A DNA stretch of 30,315 nucleotides from Discostella pseudostelligera (GCA_036940085.1 JALLBK010000281.1:1-30315); one strand, 5' to 3'. Shown: positions 10,772 through 22,120, counted from the stretch's first letter. Program-made: numbers and translations. The notes: a model not told the origin generated them from the sequence alone.

Positions 10772-10783
10772 TTTTGGCGGGAA
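10772..10783 (+). promoter_or_regulatory. E2F-like element TTTTGGCGGGAA, copy 3
   Basis: This is a close match to the animal and plant E2F/DP consensus (TTTSSCGC read from either strand, extended form TTTGGCGGGAA). It lies about 190 bp upstream of the BRCA2 start codon, a gene under S-phase E2F control in other eukaryotes. Confidence 0.55.
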
Positions 10784-10802
10784 GGAAGAGTCAAAGTCAA
10801 AG

Positions 10803-10810
10803 TTTGGCGC
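10803..10810 (+). promoter_or_regulatory. E2F-like element TTTGGCGC upstream of BRCA2
   Basis: An exact match to TTTSSCGC, 20 bp downstream of the element at 10772-10783 and in the same orientation. Paired sites upstream of a recombination gene are more convincing than one. Confidence 0.5.
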
Positions 10811-10974
10811 GGCGGGCGGGTGGTGGCACGATGACAATGAAATGAAGTTGGAGGATGGAGCGGCGGATCGAAGTCGGATGGAGGGCGATGAATACGGAGA
10901 GGTAGTAGTATCAACCCAAAGCGGCACCGGTATTCGCCCCACTTTAGGGATAGGGCGCGCGTGGTTAGTAAATA

Positions 10975-13900
10975 ATGAAATCAGATCAAAAGCGTGAGCG
11001 ACCGGGGTCATCGTCCGCGTCGTCGAAGACGCCGACGACGTCGACGTCGCATAGCACCATCAGTACTGATACTGATACTGCTAGCAGCGCCTCGTCCGGC
11101 AGGCGGCAACAATTGCAACGAGGTGCAAAGGACAAGGCGTATGCTGCACGGCTAGCAGCTAATTATGGCTTTGGCGATGACAATCATCGAGTTAGAGTGA
11201 GGGGGGGAAACTCAAACGAGGGCCACAATGATCAACTTCATGGCCGGGAATGCGCTGCAACAAAAGGAAGCTCTATCGTCACCATCACTGAACATGCCGC
11301 ATCTGCACGAACTTTTGATGGAGATAAATCAGTTGCATCTTCCCAGCGTAGATGCGATGATAACAATAAGAGGAAGCGGAAGAGAAATAGTTATGGCGAG
11401 GCCAAGGTACCAACGAGCAATGGAACCAATACCAATACTGTTGACAATCAAACCATCCGTGATCTCTCCAACAACATCAACGAGGAACAAATACATTCAT
11501 TCACAGAATATAGCACTACACCAATTTATGAAGGTCGGGGAACTCCGCTGTTGGCAGATAGATTGATGCAGACAAATTCTCCCACCACTCCTCCGGAAAT
11601 TCATTTCCCCGCAGCAGCAGCAGCAGCAAAACCATCACCGGCAGTAGCAGCAGTACCAGAACCATCAGCAGCACCACCCAACGATTGGTCCTGCACTCAA
11701 TGCACTTGCTTCAATTCAAGTCGGAGGAAAAAGTGTCAGGCTTGTGGCATTCCTCGTTATTTGATGGTCAATTCCGATGGAACATTCAAGTTGGATGAGT
11801 TGGCAAAGGAGGGTGGTGGACCGAACAATAATAATTGCGGTTGTTTGTGTTTGGAGGAAAGTCTTCCAATCTTCTCCCAGGTGGATGGAGCATCACAGCA
11901 GCAGTTGCAAATATTTGCCATGATGGATGCACCAGTGTCTACTCGTTCTAAACGAAAAGAACAATTGTCACAGACCCAATCCTTGGTGCTGACACAACCA
12001 GACAATGACAATGGATCTACTTTTTGTCAATTCCAGAGTGATTCATCATCACTTGGACAGTATCAGGATTCACAACACGATGGTGGTGGTGGGAGGAGCG
12101 GATTTCAGCAATGGATACGCAAACGACATTCTGCCAAACGTGAGAAACGACAACGATTTAAGTCTTTGAAGAATGGCAACCGCAATAGTCCGGTAGAGTC
12201 TGCATCATTGGGGCAAACGATAAGTGTGACGGTACGGATCAGATCATTGTTAAGAGGCGGAGGATCGCCTTTAGTTCATCACCACGAACCTCCAAAGAAG
12301 GCGAACGATGACCAATCATTGCATCTCCGATTGACAGCAGATATCCCAACAGCAGTTATTGCCAGAGTTCAAGTGCGCTCCAACATTCGACCGACGGACA
12401 ACGATAATGGTAGTGACGACGATCGCAACATGGTTGAAATAGAGGAGCAACTCCCAAAGAAAGACAGCCAGCAGAGTCCTACATGCGAAGGGAGTTGCAT
12501 CAATACCGATCCAATTTGCATGTTAGAGTCTACATCATCATCGGTGGAAATGAAAAGTGTGACGATACGAATAAGATCTTTGATTGGAGATGAAGTGGTG
12601 ACTTTAGTTCATCTGAAAGAATCACCGGAGAATCCGGATATAGACCAATCGTCACCTCTTCAATTGACAGCAGATATTCCAAAATCAGTTCTTGCCAGAA
12701 TTTCCCTGCGCCCCGACATTCAACTGGAATACAAGGAGATAGAGAAATATGCACATACCAATGATATCAACAACGATTTCATCCAGGTTTCAATTGAGGA
12801 GCAAAACTATTCAGAGAAACTCATGCCATGCGATGGCCGCACTGGCGATAATTCAATACGTTTGAGTGGGGACAATAAATCACCTGATGCCGGGTCCGAG
12901 GGCTCTGACACATTTTGCGATACGCACATGATGAGCAACCAGCTGCCATTCGTAAGCGGTATGGATGATCCCGTGTCGTCGTTGGAAGGCGAGATGCAAT
13001 CGGAGGATATTGCAAGCCATCAGGCAATGGACGTGTCACGTCCAATTGAAGAACTATCGAATGATCTTCAACCTAGTCAAGGCTCATTCTCTAACGAAGC
13101 TCCATTTATTCCTATGACCCAGCAACTGCATGAATTTGATTACTTATCACAGGTCTCACAGGTGAGCGTACTCGAGTTGGGCATCGTTCGTTTAGTTTAA
13201 GTGTATGACTCATGCATAACATTCCTGTTCAAACACTATCAGGCTTTTTTAGGGACTCCTAAAAGTGCTTGTGACGATGGGTTGAAGATTAACGATACTC
13301 CGCGTACTTCCCATGGATTTACAAGTGCTGGCAGCGCTTCCTTGATAAGAATATCTGACAAAAGTTTAGTCAGGGCGACAGAGCTGCTTGCGGACAACAG
13401 TGATTGTTTGGTAGATCGAGCAATGACGTATAGAAATGAACACGACACCGACGCCACTGTACAGATCTGTGAGACTTCGAGCATTTCCTTTGGATTTACC
13501 GCATCGGGAAGTGGTGCCTTGATACGAGTATCCGACGAAAGTTTATCCAGAGCGTCGAAACTTCTCGCGGAAGACAAGGTCGACCAAGAAGACGGTGGCG
13601 ATGCGACTTTCCACGATGACTATTTTCCGTCTAGCACAAATGCACGTGAGATTTACCCCTCATCTTTCGACGCCCCACGCAGCAACCTTGGATTTGCATG
13701 TGCAGGCAGTGGTGCGCTGATAACGGTGTCGGAGGAAAGTCTATCCAGGGCATCGAAATTGCTGGCGGATAGCATTGATGGTTTGGTAGATCAACATGAC
13801 GACGTTGATGACGCGATTTCACCGTTCGACGGTGTCACTTATCCATCTTGTACGAACACAGAATCGAAAGCCATCACCAATTTCGATATACCACGCACCA

Positions 13901-16900
13901 CCCTTGGATTTGCTAGTGCAGGCAGCGGCGCCATGATATTGATCTCCGATGAAAATTTATCCAGGGCATCGAAATTGCTTGCGGATAGCAATGATCGATC
14001 CTCACCTTGCAATAATGAACATGATTATGAAACTTCACACACGAGCGATGATGGTTATCCAACTCGCGATGAACTGGAGAAGAATAGTCTCTTTCCCGTG
14101 GACGCTTCTAGCACTTCAATTGGCTTTGCCTGTGCAGGCAGCGGTGCCATGATACGCGTATCTGACGAAAGTTTGTCCAGAGCGTCAAAACTGTTCGCGG
14201 AGAGTAAGAACTCTGATGATGATGACTACACACATTCCCACGATAACCGCCATCCATCCAGCAATTGTACAAAGCTGAAGCACCCCACTTCAGTAGAGGC
14301 CCCAAACGCTTTTTTCGGATTCGCAAGTGCTGGTAGCGGCGCCTTGATACGCGTTTCTGACGAAAGTTTATCTAGGGCATCGACGCTACTTGCGGATACC
14401 AATGACTGCTCTGTAGGTCGAGGAATTGAAATGATTGATGACGAACACAACGGTAATAATGACGCGACTTCATCATTCAATGATGACAATTATCCACCGT
14501 ACGCAGACATAACGACGAAGCACAGCACCACTTCCGATGCCCAATTCACTTCTTTCGGATTTGCAAGTGCTGGTAGCGGCGCCTTGATACGCGTATCTGA
14601 CGAAAGTTTATCCAACGCATCGAAATTATTTGCGGGTGCCAATTACTGCTTGGTTGATCGGGGAATGGAAATGCTTGATGACGAACACAATGATAATGAT
14701 GACGCGACTCAACCGTTCAACGATGACAATTATCCATCGCGCATATGCATAAAGACGAAGCACATCTCCACTTTCGATACTTCACGACCTTCCTTCGGGT
14801 TTGCAAGTGCTGGCAGCGGTGCCTTGATCAGCGTATCTGACGAAAGTTTATCCAAAGCATCGAAATTACTTGCGGATGCCAATGACTGTTTGTTAGACCA
14901 AACAATACCATTTACTGGTGAACACGTCGTTGAAACTTCACGTACATCTCGCGGAGAATCGGAGAAGAAGAATCTCCCTTCCGTAAACGCATTAAGCGAT
15001 TTCAATGGATTTACGAGTGCTGGGAGCGGTGCCTCGATACTATAATCCGACGAAAGTTTGTCGAAAGCGTTGAAACTTCTGACAGATACCACGGTTCAGC
15101 ATGGCAACGATGCTGAAGAAACTTCACCGTTCAACGATGACAGTAGCTCATCTCTCACAGATTCAACGACGAAGTACAGCACCACTTTCGATGCTCCACG
15201 CACTTCCTTCGGATTTGCAAACGCAGGCAGCGGCGCCTTGATTAGCATTACTGACGAAAGTTTATCAAGGGCATCGAAATTACTTGCTGAAATTGATGTA
15301 GAAGATCAAGCAGGGATGCGCGATTATAATCATGACGTTACAAACTTCCAAACCAGCGAAGATGGACCACCTTGCACTGACATTGTGAGAGATTCTTATT
15401 TTGTCAAGCTTGATGGAGATAAACGAAGTAGCGATCGCAAACTCGACACGGTTAGGATTGCTATAAGCGATGCAGAAGATACTCGCAATTGCAAGGATCG
15501 GAGGCATGGAAACCAGAAGGTTAGATTTTCACTTGATGCATCTCAGTCGACGACGAATCGACAATGTTCCGGTAGAGATCATGATTTTCAGGTCGAGCTT
15601 ACGAATGAGGAGTTTGTCGCCAATGAGGACCATGCACCTCATGTGAGATCGCACGCTATGTGTCTCACCGTGCTGCGTCGTAGGTCTCTCATTACACCTG
15701 ACAATCGAGACATGGACCAGGAGAGGGAACATGCATTGAGAAACTGCAACCAATCAGCCAGGCGGCCTGTTCCTGAAGTGGATATCGAGATTGCCGACAC
15801 TGAAAGCAAGTCATACACACCCTTTCTTTGTGAGTCAGGCCTTCGAGTGAACGTTGTCACTGACAGAAAGGACGCTGAGGGTAGAACTCGTACTCAATCG
15901 ACCTCATTCGAAACCGTGCACCATTCGCCACACGACAAGTATGTGCGGACTCCGCTTCACGAGATGACGAATATTGTCGATGACCCATTCCAATCCGTTA
16001 TGAAATCGAAACGGCTCTTTCAAAGTGCTGCTTTTGAAGGCAACGAGCTTCAGAAGACAAGGAACATGATCAAACCAGTCGTAGATAGATCGATATTCGC
16101 ACCAAAGGGTGTGTCTACGCTCAGTCAGTTTGCCGCCAATCACAACGCCACCGAGGCGAGTAGTTGGGAGGACTGCATCAAGTATGGAGTAAAAGACGCA
16201 ACGATGCGAGTAACCAGTGCCAATGCCATTAAGCTCAGATTCAGTTCAGGTGACGACTCGCCTCTCTTTTTCTTCGGACAACGAGATCCACCTAAGTGTA
16301 AACATGTGGGTAAAGTTTCTGACATTAGTGAATGGCTTTGTCGTCAAGAATGCGACAAGTCTTTGATATCTGACAAGTGGATTCTTAACCATGTTCGATG
16401 GATTGTTTGGAAACTGGCGGCAATGGAACGTCGTTTCCCCATTCAGCTTGGTGGGCATTATTTGACTTACAGCCACGTCCTCTCCCAGATCAAAGGTCGC
16501 TACGAGAAGGAGCTCCGTGCTGCCAAGCGACCCGCATTGCGTAAAGTACTGAATCGGGATGTTTCAGCTTGCATGCCAATTGTATTGTGCGTCAGTCAAA
16601 TTCTTCGCTTCAAAATCAAGCAACATCTGGAAGGGGGCAATGGGAGTGGCAAATCGGAAAACAACGAAGAGGTTCGTTTAGAGTTGAGCGATGGCTGGTA
16701 TGCTGTTTCTGCTCTTCTCGATAGCGTTCTGACAAGCTTGATTAATGGCGGCAAAATTCGTGTCGGATCAAAGCTCATGATCTGCAACGCACAGCTGGTC
16801 GGTTCGGACGACGGAGTCGACCCCCTCGATGAAAATTACTTCTCCGACAGGCTTAATTGTCCTCTGCTTCTCAAGATATCATCGAACAACACACGGCTTG

Positions 16901-18714
16901 CAAGTTGGGATGCAAAACTTGGATTCGTACATCCCAAGTTTACTGTAAATCAAGGAGGTGGAATATTGGTCAAATCTTTATCTGACATTTTCCCGGACGG
17001 TGGCAATATTCCAGCCATTGATCTGGTCATCTGCAAACGCTATCCTCAGATGTTTTTGGAGCAGGTGAAAAACATAGGGACCCAGATCATTGCTACCAAC
17101 CATTTAACAGAAGCCGAAGAAGCAGCTCGTCAAAATGATCACGACATGAGTCAACAGCGTACCAGTGAACGATATGCCGACAATGCTTGCCAAGAGTGCT
17201 TGGAGGTGAGATCATAGACTGATCTAATTTTCATCATCATACCTAGCCGATCCTTGCGTCTCAATATTTTTTGTTCTCACTCGAAGGAGATCGATGAGGA
17301 TGCCCCTACCGAATGGAAAGAAATGGTGGCATCGAATTCCCCGGAAGACTACTACGCAAATCTAACCGAATCTGAGCAGAATATTGTTGATGATTGGACT
17401 ACAAAACGCCATTTGCTCATGCAGAACAAGGTCGCAAAAAGTATAGAGGATGCTGTAAAAGATCACTCTCATTCGGAACGGACAAGTTTGCCATACTTAC
17501 GGGTGCTAGTGAAAGCGTTCTGTCGGTCGAAGCAGAAAGGTCGCCGACAAACGAACAAACAAAGCAAGACAGCAGAACTTACAATATGGCGTGTTACTGA
17601 GGAGCAGCTTCATTTGATGAAAGAAGGCACCGTCGTCAGAATGAAAAACGTGGCCGTGAAATCCGACCACGATGGGATGCTTCAGCTATCGGCGAAATGC
17701 GACACACAAATGGAACCTTTGCCAGCCCAACCTACTCAGTTTCAGCTCATTAGGTCCGGTTACGAAGAGCGTCGCCCTAAGTCGCTCATTTACATCAATC
17801 TCATTGCCAAGAAGTTAGTGCCCAGTCGTTTAGCGCGTGAGGTCGATTTAGTTGCATGCATTGTGAAAATGCAGCGTCTAGACAGTACTACTTCAGCTGC
17901 ATACCTGACGGATGAATCGGGGTTCGTCATGAAACTCATACGCACCCATACCTCCAACAACAACGATCCATTTCAGCTGGGAAACGTTGAGACATCATTG
18001 CCCACCGTTGTCGAGTTGTGCAACGTTGAAATTACGTCATATGATACAGCTGACCAGTGTGCAATTGGAGCATGGGGAATTTTTACTTGCAAAGCCAGAC
18101 ATTCTATGCGGTTGAGACATGACGAGGTTCAGGATTGGTGCAATTCTGCGTCAGGAATAGAATGTTGCAGCTCTATCATCATAGATCGCATCAATGTAGG
18201 AATACCTTCATGCATCACCCCATTCAACAGATGCATGCTTTGCATCGGCTACATCCTAGGGTTTGAAGTCGACGGGACAACTCTCGAAATGAATGTGATA
18301 GTTGACTACGGAGAGGAATTTTCGCTGGTAGCTCGTATTCCATTCTACCTTTTGCTTCATGCACTCAGGCTTAATCAAAGTAACTCCTCGACATCCGATG
18401 GCGTCGATCTCACGTCGATATTAACCGGAAGTATGTTCAAGCGTACCAATATACTCTCCACTTGTTGCTTCTTGGGTGAATATTTTCAACAAAACCAGAT
18501 GTTGTTCCGCTTCATCATTGAGAAAGCTTCTTGCTACGGAGTTGACTCACTGTTTCACACGGTTACCGGAATGTCTGTCGCAGCTACTGATTCGTTGTGT
18601 AGACTTAGCAAGCTGGCAAGGTATGGGGACGAAGTGTTGATTGATGGGATTCGGGTGGTTGATTGTGAAACTGAAGTTGTGGACAGGAGATATTTTCTGT
18701 TACTAAATAGCTAA
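10975..18714 (+). CDS. BRCA2: BRCA2 orthologue: RAD51 loader with RanBP2 zinc finger, ten BRC repeats and OB folds
   Basis: BRCA2 loads RAD51 on single-stranded DNA for homologous recombination. Exons: 10975-13161, 13243-14982, 15100-17205, 17287-18714. Introns 13162-13242 and 17206-17286 are 81 bp, phase 0, GT...AG; 14983-15099 is putative. The spliced product is about 2,486 residues. Exon 1 holds a RanBP2-type zinc finger (W238, C240, C243, N247, C254, C257) and two copies of an unknown block (from about 417 and 528). Ten BRC repeats follow, of type GFASAGSGALIRVSDESLSR with the FxxA RAD51-binding motif. Repeat 9 contains TAA at 15043-15045. The helical DSS1-binding domain starts near residue 1663 (core HVRWIVWKLAAMERRFP), then OB1 (LSDGWYAVSALLDSVL, NAQLVGS), a short charged helical stretch over the last intron in place of the tower, OB2 (LTIWRVTEEQ) and OB3. 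The C-terminal half has no lesion in about 3.5 kb, which argues that the gene works. Without splicing or correction at repeat 9 the protein would end before its DNA-binding domain. Confidence 0.93.
11677..11760 (+). other. RanBP2/NZF-type zinc finger region in BRCA2 exon 1
   Basis: The spacing W-x-C-x2-C-x3-N-x6-C-x2-C is complete (residues 238-257). The Thr directly after the second Cys (CTQCT) recalls ubiquitin-binding NZF fingers, which use Thr-Phe there, but here the next residue is Cys. Ligand (ubiquitin or RNA) is therefore open. Confidence 0.85.
12223..12790 (+). repeat. Two diverged copies of an unknown domain in BRCA2 exon 1
   Basis: Copy one starts near residue 417 (VTVRIRSLL ... 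LTADIPTAVIARVQVR) and copy two near residue 528 (VTIRIRSLI ... LTADIPKSVLARISLR). They are 111 residues apart and share the same order of motifs, followed by an EIEEQ/SIEEQ end. I do not recognise the fold. Confidence 0.75.
13315..15300 (+). repeat. Array of ten BRC repeats
   Basis: The Gly codon of each repeat's GF motif starts at 13315, 13492, 13690, 13906, 14122, 14317, 14557, 14797, 15007 and 15211. Spacing is 177-240 bp and always a multiple of three. Repeats 6-8 are exactly 240 bp apart and share long linkers (EHNGNNDAT.. / EHNDNDDAT..), so they are the youngest duplicates. Repeat 2 has FTAS where the others have FASA, FTSA, FACA or FANA, so it lacks the Ala of FxxA. Repeat 9 has the in-frame stop. 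Confidence 0.92.
14983..15099 (+). other. Putative in-frame intron (exitron-like) covering BRC repeat 9
   Basis: It starts GTAAAC and ends GGTTCAG, both on codon boundaries, and is 117 bp long (39 codons). It contains the TAA at 15043-15045 within CTATAATC, which could also serve as a branch-point region. Removing it joins exon 2 to exon 3 in frame and deletes the damaged repeat. The equivalent position in the linker before repeat 5 reads GTGGAC, so the donor could have arisen by two base changes. No transcript evidence is available here; a sequencing error or true nonsense codon is the alternative. Confidence 0.5.
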
Positions 18715-18777
18715 TGATGCAATATGTAATTCATAAGGCAGCGACAAGCATAAATGACCCGATACAAAACATTCCCT

Positions 18778-20410
18778 TCAAAGAAAGGACAATACGTTTG
18801 GAATAACAACCTGGTACATTTTTCCACCAATCAAACGACAATCCACCCTTTTCTTACCGATATCCTCGATGCCATTTTTAGGTTGATACTGAGGGAACTC
18901 ATTCACTACCGCCTTCCAGAGTGCGAGCTCTAAAGTAGTGCTTGCGCCAAGAAGCAGTTCGTCGCGTATTTGTGTAAAATTCATGATCATCCCTTGAATC
19001 TCATTGAGCAAGCCGATGCGGTAATCGTCATCAAACCCAATGAGCCTGTCGTAATCCAACGGAGTTCCCTCGTCACTAATTGCCATTAGGCGATCCAAAA
19101 ATGCAGTATGCTGACTTCCTTCCAGATGCGTGAAGGGATCAAAATAAATACGTTGTATACCAGCGATTCACTCATCAACTTCAAGCTGGTGCTCGAAATT
19201 CATGCAAACTGACCTTGACGAAGCAAAGGCCTCCACAAGAATCCGAAACACACTTAGTGACACCATGCAATCAATGGATTTCGATTTATCGACAATTACT
19301 TGCCAGTTGACTTTTACTTCAGGGAAGACTTTTCTCTGAGCTTGAATAACTTGCCGAATACGCTCACCTGATTTGCAGTTGACCATCCTGGTAATCAGTG
19401 TCGCGAAATCAAATGGCATTTTCCCCCACTCTCGTTTGTGCATTTCAAGAAAGAAATGGAGGATTTCCATGGGAGCATCGGATAACATGATGTAGGTCAG
19501 AGGAACATCACTCCATTCATCAGTTGCAATCAAAGCTCCAGTGTAACTATCGACGATAAACTGATAAAGCCGTATATCATGTGTCCCAGAGCATGCCAAC
19601 ACGTGAAGGGGAGTCATTCCCAAGAAATCAACTTTGGAGCAATCCACGGGGGAAGGCGAGGGAGGTTCTCCATAATAGTTGTTATTAATCCATTCAAAAG
19701 GGTCCTTATATTCCACCATGGCTTGACGTGAATGATAAAAGCAGAGCTCATGTAAAGGCAGCTCATCAAACCTATTCCTTAGCATGTCGAAGGTGCAATC
19801 CAATTCTTGGAACATATGCCCGATACGTCGTCGTCGATTCCCTCAGATGTGTTGCAGGCGAAATGGCAACATTGCGCAATATGCAGCAATTATCAAATGC
19901 CGTTTCATCAATAAATGCCATAGTCGAGGGGATATTGATTCGAAGAGAGGAAATACAATCTCTAAATGCGCCCTCATCAATTCGTCGTAGGCCCTCACAT
20001 AAATTAACCTCCGTCAACGACTTACACCCCCAGAATGCCGTCTCGCCGATGGAACTGACTGTGGAGGGGATACTGATTTTCACCAACGAGGGGCAATCAT
20101 AGAATGCCTGAGTGCCAATAACACAAAGACTCCCTTTGTGGAGACCAACCTCCTGCAGTGCTGTGCATTCGAAAAATGCCGCTGCGCCGATGACGGTGAC
20201 CGAACTGGGAATATGAATGGTCGACAATACATTGCAAGCACGGAATGCTCCATTGTCAATGGTCAAAAGACCGTCGGGAAGATTGATCTTTTGTAATGAA
20301 GTGCATCCGTCAAATGCACAGTGGCTAATGTGTTGAAGGCCCTCTGGCAACACGTCGTCATCGATGCGAATATGAGTCTCGGTGCCACTGTAGCGCGTGA
20401 AACTTGGCAT
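18778..20410 (-). pseudogene. Disrupted LRR_5 (BspA-like) / ankyrin-like gene
   Basis: The piece from 20410 holds about seven leucine-rich repeats of the LRR_5/BspA type, each near 23 residues with the pattern IPSxVxxIGxxAFxxCxxL. The frame then shifts at about 19812-19825, just after STTTYRA, and the next piece starts at MFQELDCTFD. This second piece has an ankyrin-like motif (LGMTPLHVLACSG) and continues to a TGA at 19168-19170. Beyond the TGA the same frame stays open for 130 codons down to 18778, and those residues look like protein (IQRIYFDPFTHLEGS). Read through both lesions the family architecture is LRR array, ankyrin-like region, C-terminal region of unknown role. Such proteins are abundant in diatoms and their function is not established. 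Two independent lesions suggest a pseudogene. No GT...AG pair that would repair either was found. The 3' end is only 63 bp from the end of BRCA2. Confidence 0.75.
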
Positions 20411-20788
20411 GATGATAATGGTGATGATTCAATAGATGATTGGATGGTGCTATGCCTTGCTGTTGTTGTCGTCGATTATCGATCACTTATGGAATGGCGG
20501 CGGCGATACGGCGACCATAGTCAAAGATTGCATGTGCATGTGAATGAGAAATGAGAAGCTATGAGAGGTACGATACCCCAACTCTGAAAGATATGGGCTT
20601 TCCCGCCAAAACTAATATCTTAATGACACCATCGGAACTCCGAACACGCACGCCTTCTGCTTTTCATAGTTTTTGTTCGCCATGCATCACCATGCCATTG
20701 CCATTGCCGCTTGCTTCGTTTGGCATTATCTCCGACGGGTAGGTGAACCTCAATTCATAATACCTTTTATTAGATCATCAACAAAGCA
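20411..20788. promoter_or_regulatory. Divergent gap between the LRR gene and the unknown signal-bearing gene
   Basis: This 378-bp gap contains a strong E2F-like element at 20599-20611. Short open frames in it (20551-20742 and parts of 20321-20554) have no recognisable domain. Confidence 0.4.
20599..20611 (-). promoter_or_regulatory. E2F-like element TTTCCCGCCAAAA, copy 4
   Basis: The reverse complement TTTTGGCGGGAAA is the best match in the window to the extended E2F site, and TTTCCCGC also fits TTTSSCGC. It lies 178 bp upstream of the gene at 20789. Confidence 0.5.
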
Positions 20789-21865
20789 ATGCAAATCATG
20801 ATCATGACGTCTTTCGCTGCAGCTTCAACCCGTCGTTTCCTGGTCTTCCTAGCCGTCATCACTGCCAGTACTACCGTCAAGATGACATCGTCGTTCTCCA
20901 CCCCACCGCCATCATCAACATCATCGTCATGGGCAAGAAGTAGTAGCTCTCGAATGACTATGCAGTTGCACGCCATGGAACGCCTCCACAATCCATCCAC
21001 AAATCCAGTCTTCGGATCACTCGAACACATATTCTCTCTAAAAGAGATTGATACCATCACACAAAAGATTGCCGATGATGAATGGACAGCATTGGGTTCG
21101 GTCATGGCCGAATCGATGCTGGAAATGATACTAGAAGTGGGTGAGAATGCATTGAATCAACGAGGATGGGTTGAGAGAATGAGTGTGATGAATCGGATTG
21201 CCGAGGAGGTGTCGAGCGCTGTCGAGGTACGGTTCAAATAATAACAGTGTCTACGTTGATTGAAAGTGCATCGATGCTTCACTAACAACTCATTGTTCTT
21301 GCTCATTATCTACATCATAACACACAAGAATTCCATCTACAGGATTCGTTCACAACCAAGTAGTATAACAACATTCGATCAAGGACCACATCATCTTCCG
21401 GACGAATTATTATCATCCATGCAAACACTTCTCCGTCATGAACTCAATACACTCATTGGTGGTCTCGACACTTCAGATAATACTGCATCGTCCCCTACTT
21501 TTCAATACAATGCACGCGATCTATCCATCCTTGTTATATCCTCACTCAGCGAGGCTATTGGATCCTACTGCTCGATTACCAATATCAGTGCTCCATTCTT
21601 CAATCTAGTGAATGTGATGGAAAATAAAATACGGTCTCGTCGTCGTGAGTTGTTGGTGAAGCATTGTCGTGGATTTGAGACTGTTCAGGATATTGTGCAG
21701 GATATTGAAGTGAGTAGAATGCATTGGCTACGCGATAATCTTGGCAAGAGAGCCGCGAGGAGTTATGAGTTTGGAGAAGTAACAACCAAGGTGGGAAATG
21801 AACATAGTCATGAGAAGGAAAGGCGGGGGGCACGACGGAATATCTTGAATGGGCTACTACCCTAG
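20789..21865 (+). CDS. Unknown two-exon protein with N-terminal signal peptide, possibly plastid-targeted
   Basis: Exon 1 is 20789-21226 and the preferred exon 2 is 21329-21865, giving about 324 residues. The donor GAG/GTACGG is in phase 0. The acceptor ending CACAAG at 21328 keeps the frame, whereas the stronger-looking TCTACAG at 21342 would lead at once to a stop, so the junction is uncertain. The N-terminus has basic residues followed by a hydrophobic segment (about 16-30), then TSSF and a Ser/Thr-rich stretch. That could be a signal peptide plus transit peptide of the diatom plastid type, with Phe at the junction. The rest is helical and without known motifs (e.g. IAEEVSSAVE, ELLSSMQTLL, RSRRRELLVKHC). 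I do not recognise the family. Confidence 0.7.
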
Positions 21866-22120
21866 AGGAATCCTCCGGCTCTTAACATTACGGCAGGTTG
21901 ACGCAACATATTTGATGACAGTGTAGTGGTTGTAAACGTAGCCATGCATTATGCCTTATCAATTCATTTCCTGTGCAATTTCAAATAAAGTGCAAAACCG
22001 TATTCGCGCGTCGCGCGACAGATGCTCGACCCGAAATCAACATCGGGAAGTCTCCTCGTTGGTGCATTGCTACACCACAAGCACTTCTCTTCTTCGATCG
22101 GTAGAACTCCATAAATCACC
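21866..22120. other. Intergenic gap
   Basis: A GC-rich palindromic patch (GCGCGTCGCGCG) lies at about 22006-22018. Nothing else was seen. Confidence 0.3.

Larger units (their letters stand above)
10221..10974. promoter_or_regulatory. Divergent promoter region between the TPR gene and BRCA2
   Basis: About 750 bp between two divergent starts. The BRCA2-proximal end is GC-rich and carries two E2F-like sites (10772-10783 and 10803-10810), a GCGCGCC cluster at about 10742 and GCGCGCG at about 10954. Open frames here (10279-10635 plus, 10627-11011 minus) show no domain and are not called. Confidence 0.5.

Noticed and set aside
10279..11011. Open frames in the TPR/BRCA2 divergent gap
   Set aside because: No domain, conflicting strands, and the region carries promoter-like elements.
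12000..15300. CRISPR-like array suggested by regular repeats
   Set aside because: The repeats are coding BRC units at multiples of three within a long reading frame.
19164..19172. Selenocysteine or Trp decoding of the TGA in the LRR gene
   Set aside because: The gene also has a frameshift, and TGA ends ATG3 normally; no SECIS-like element could be supported by eye.
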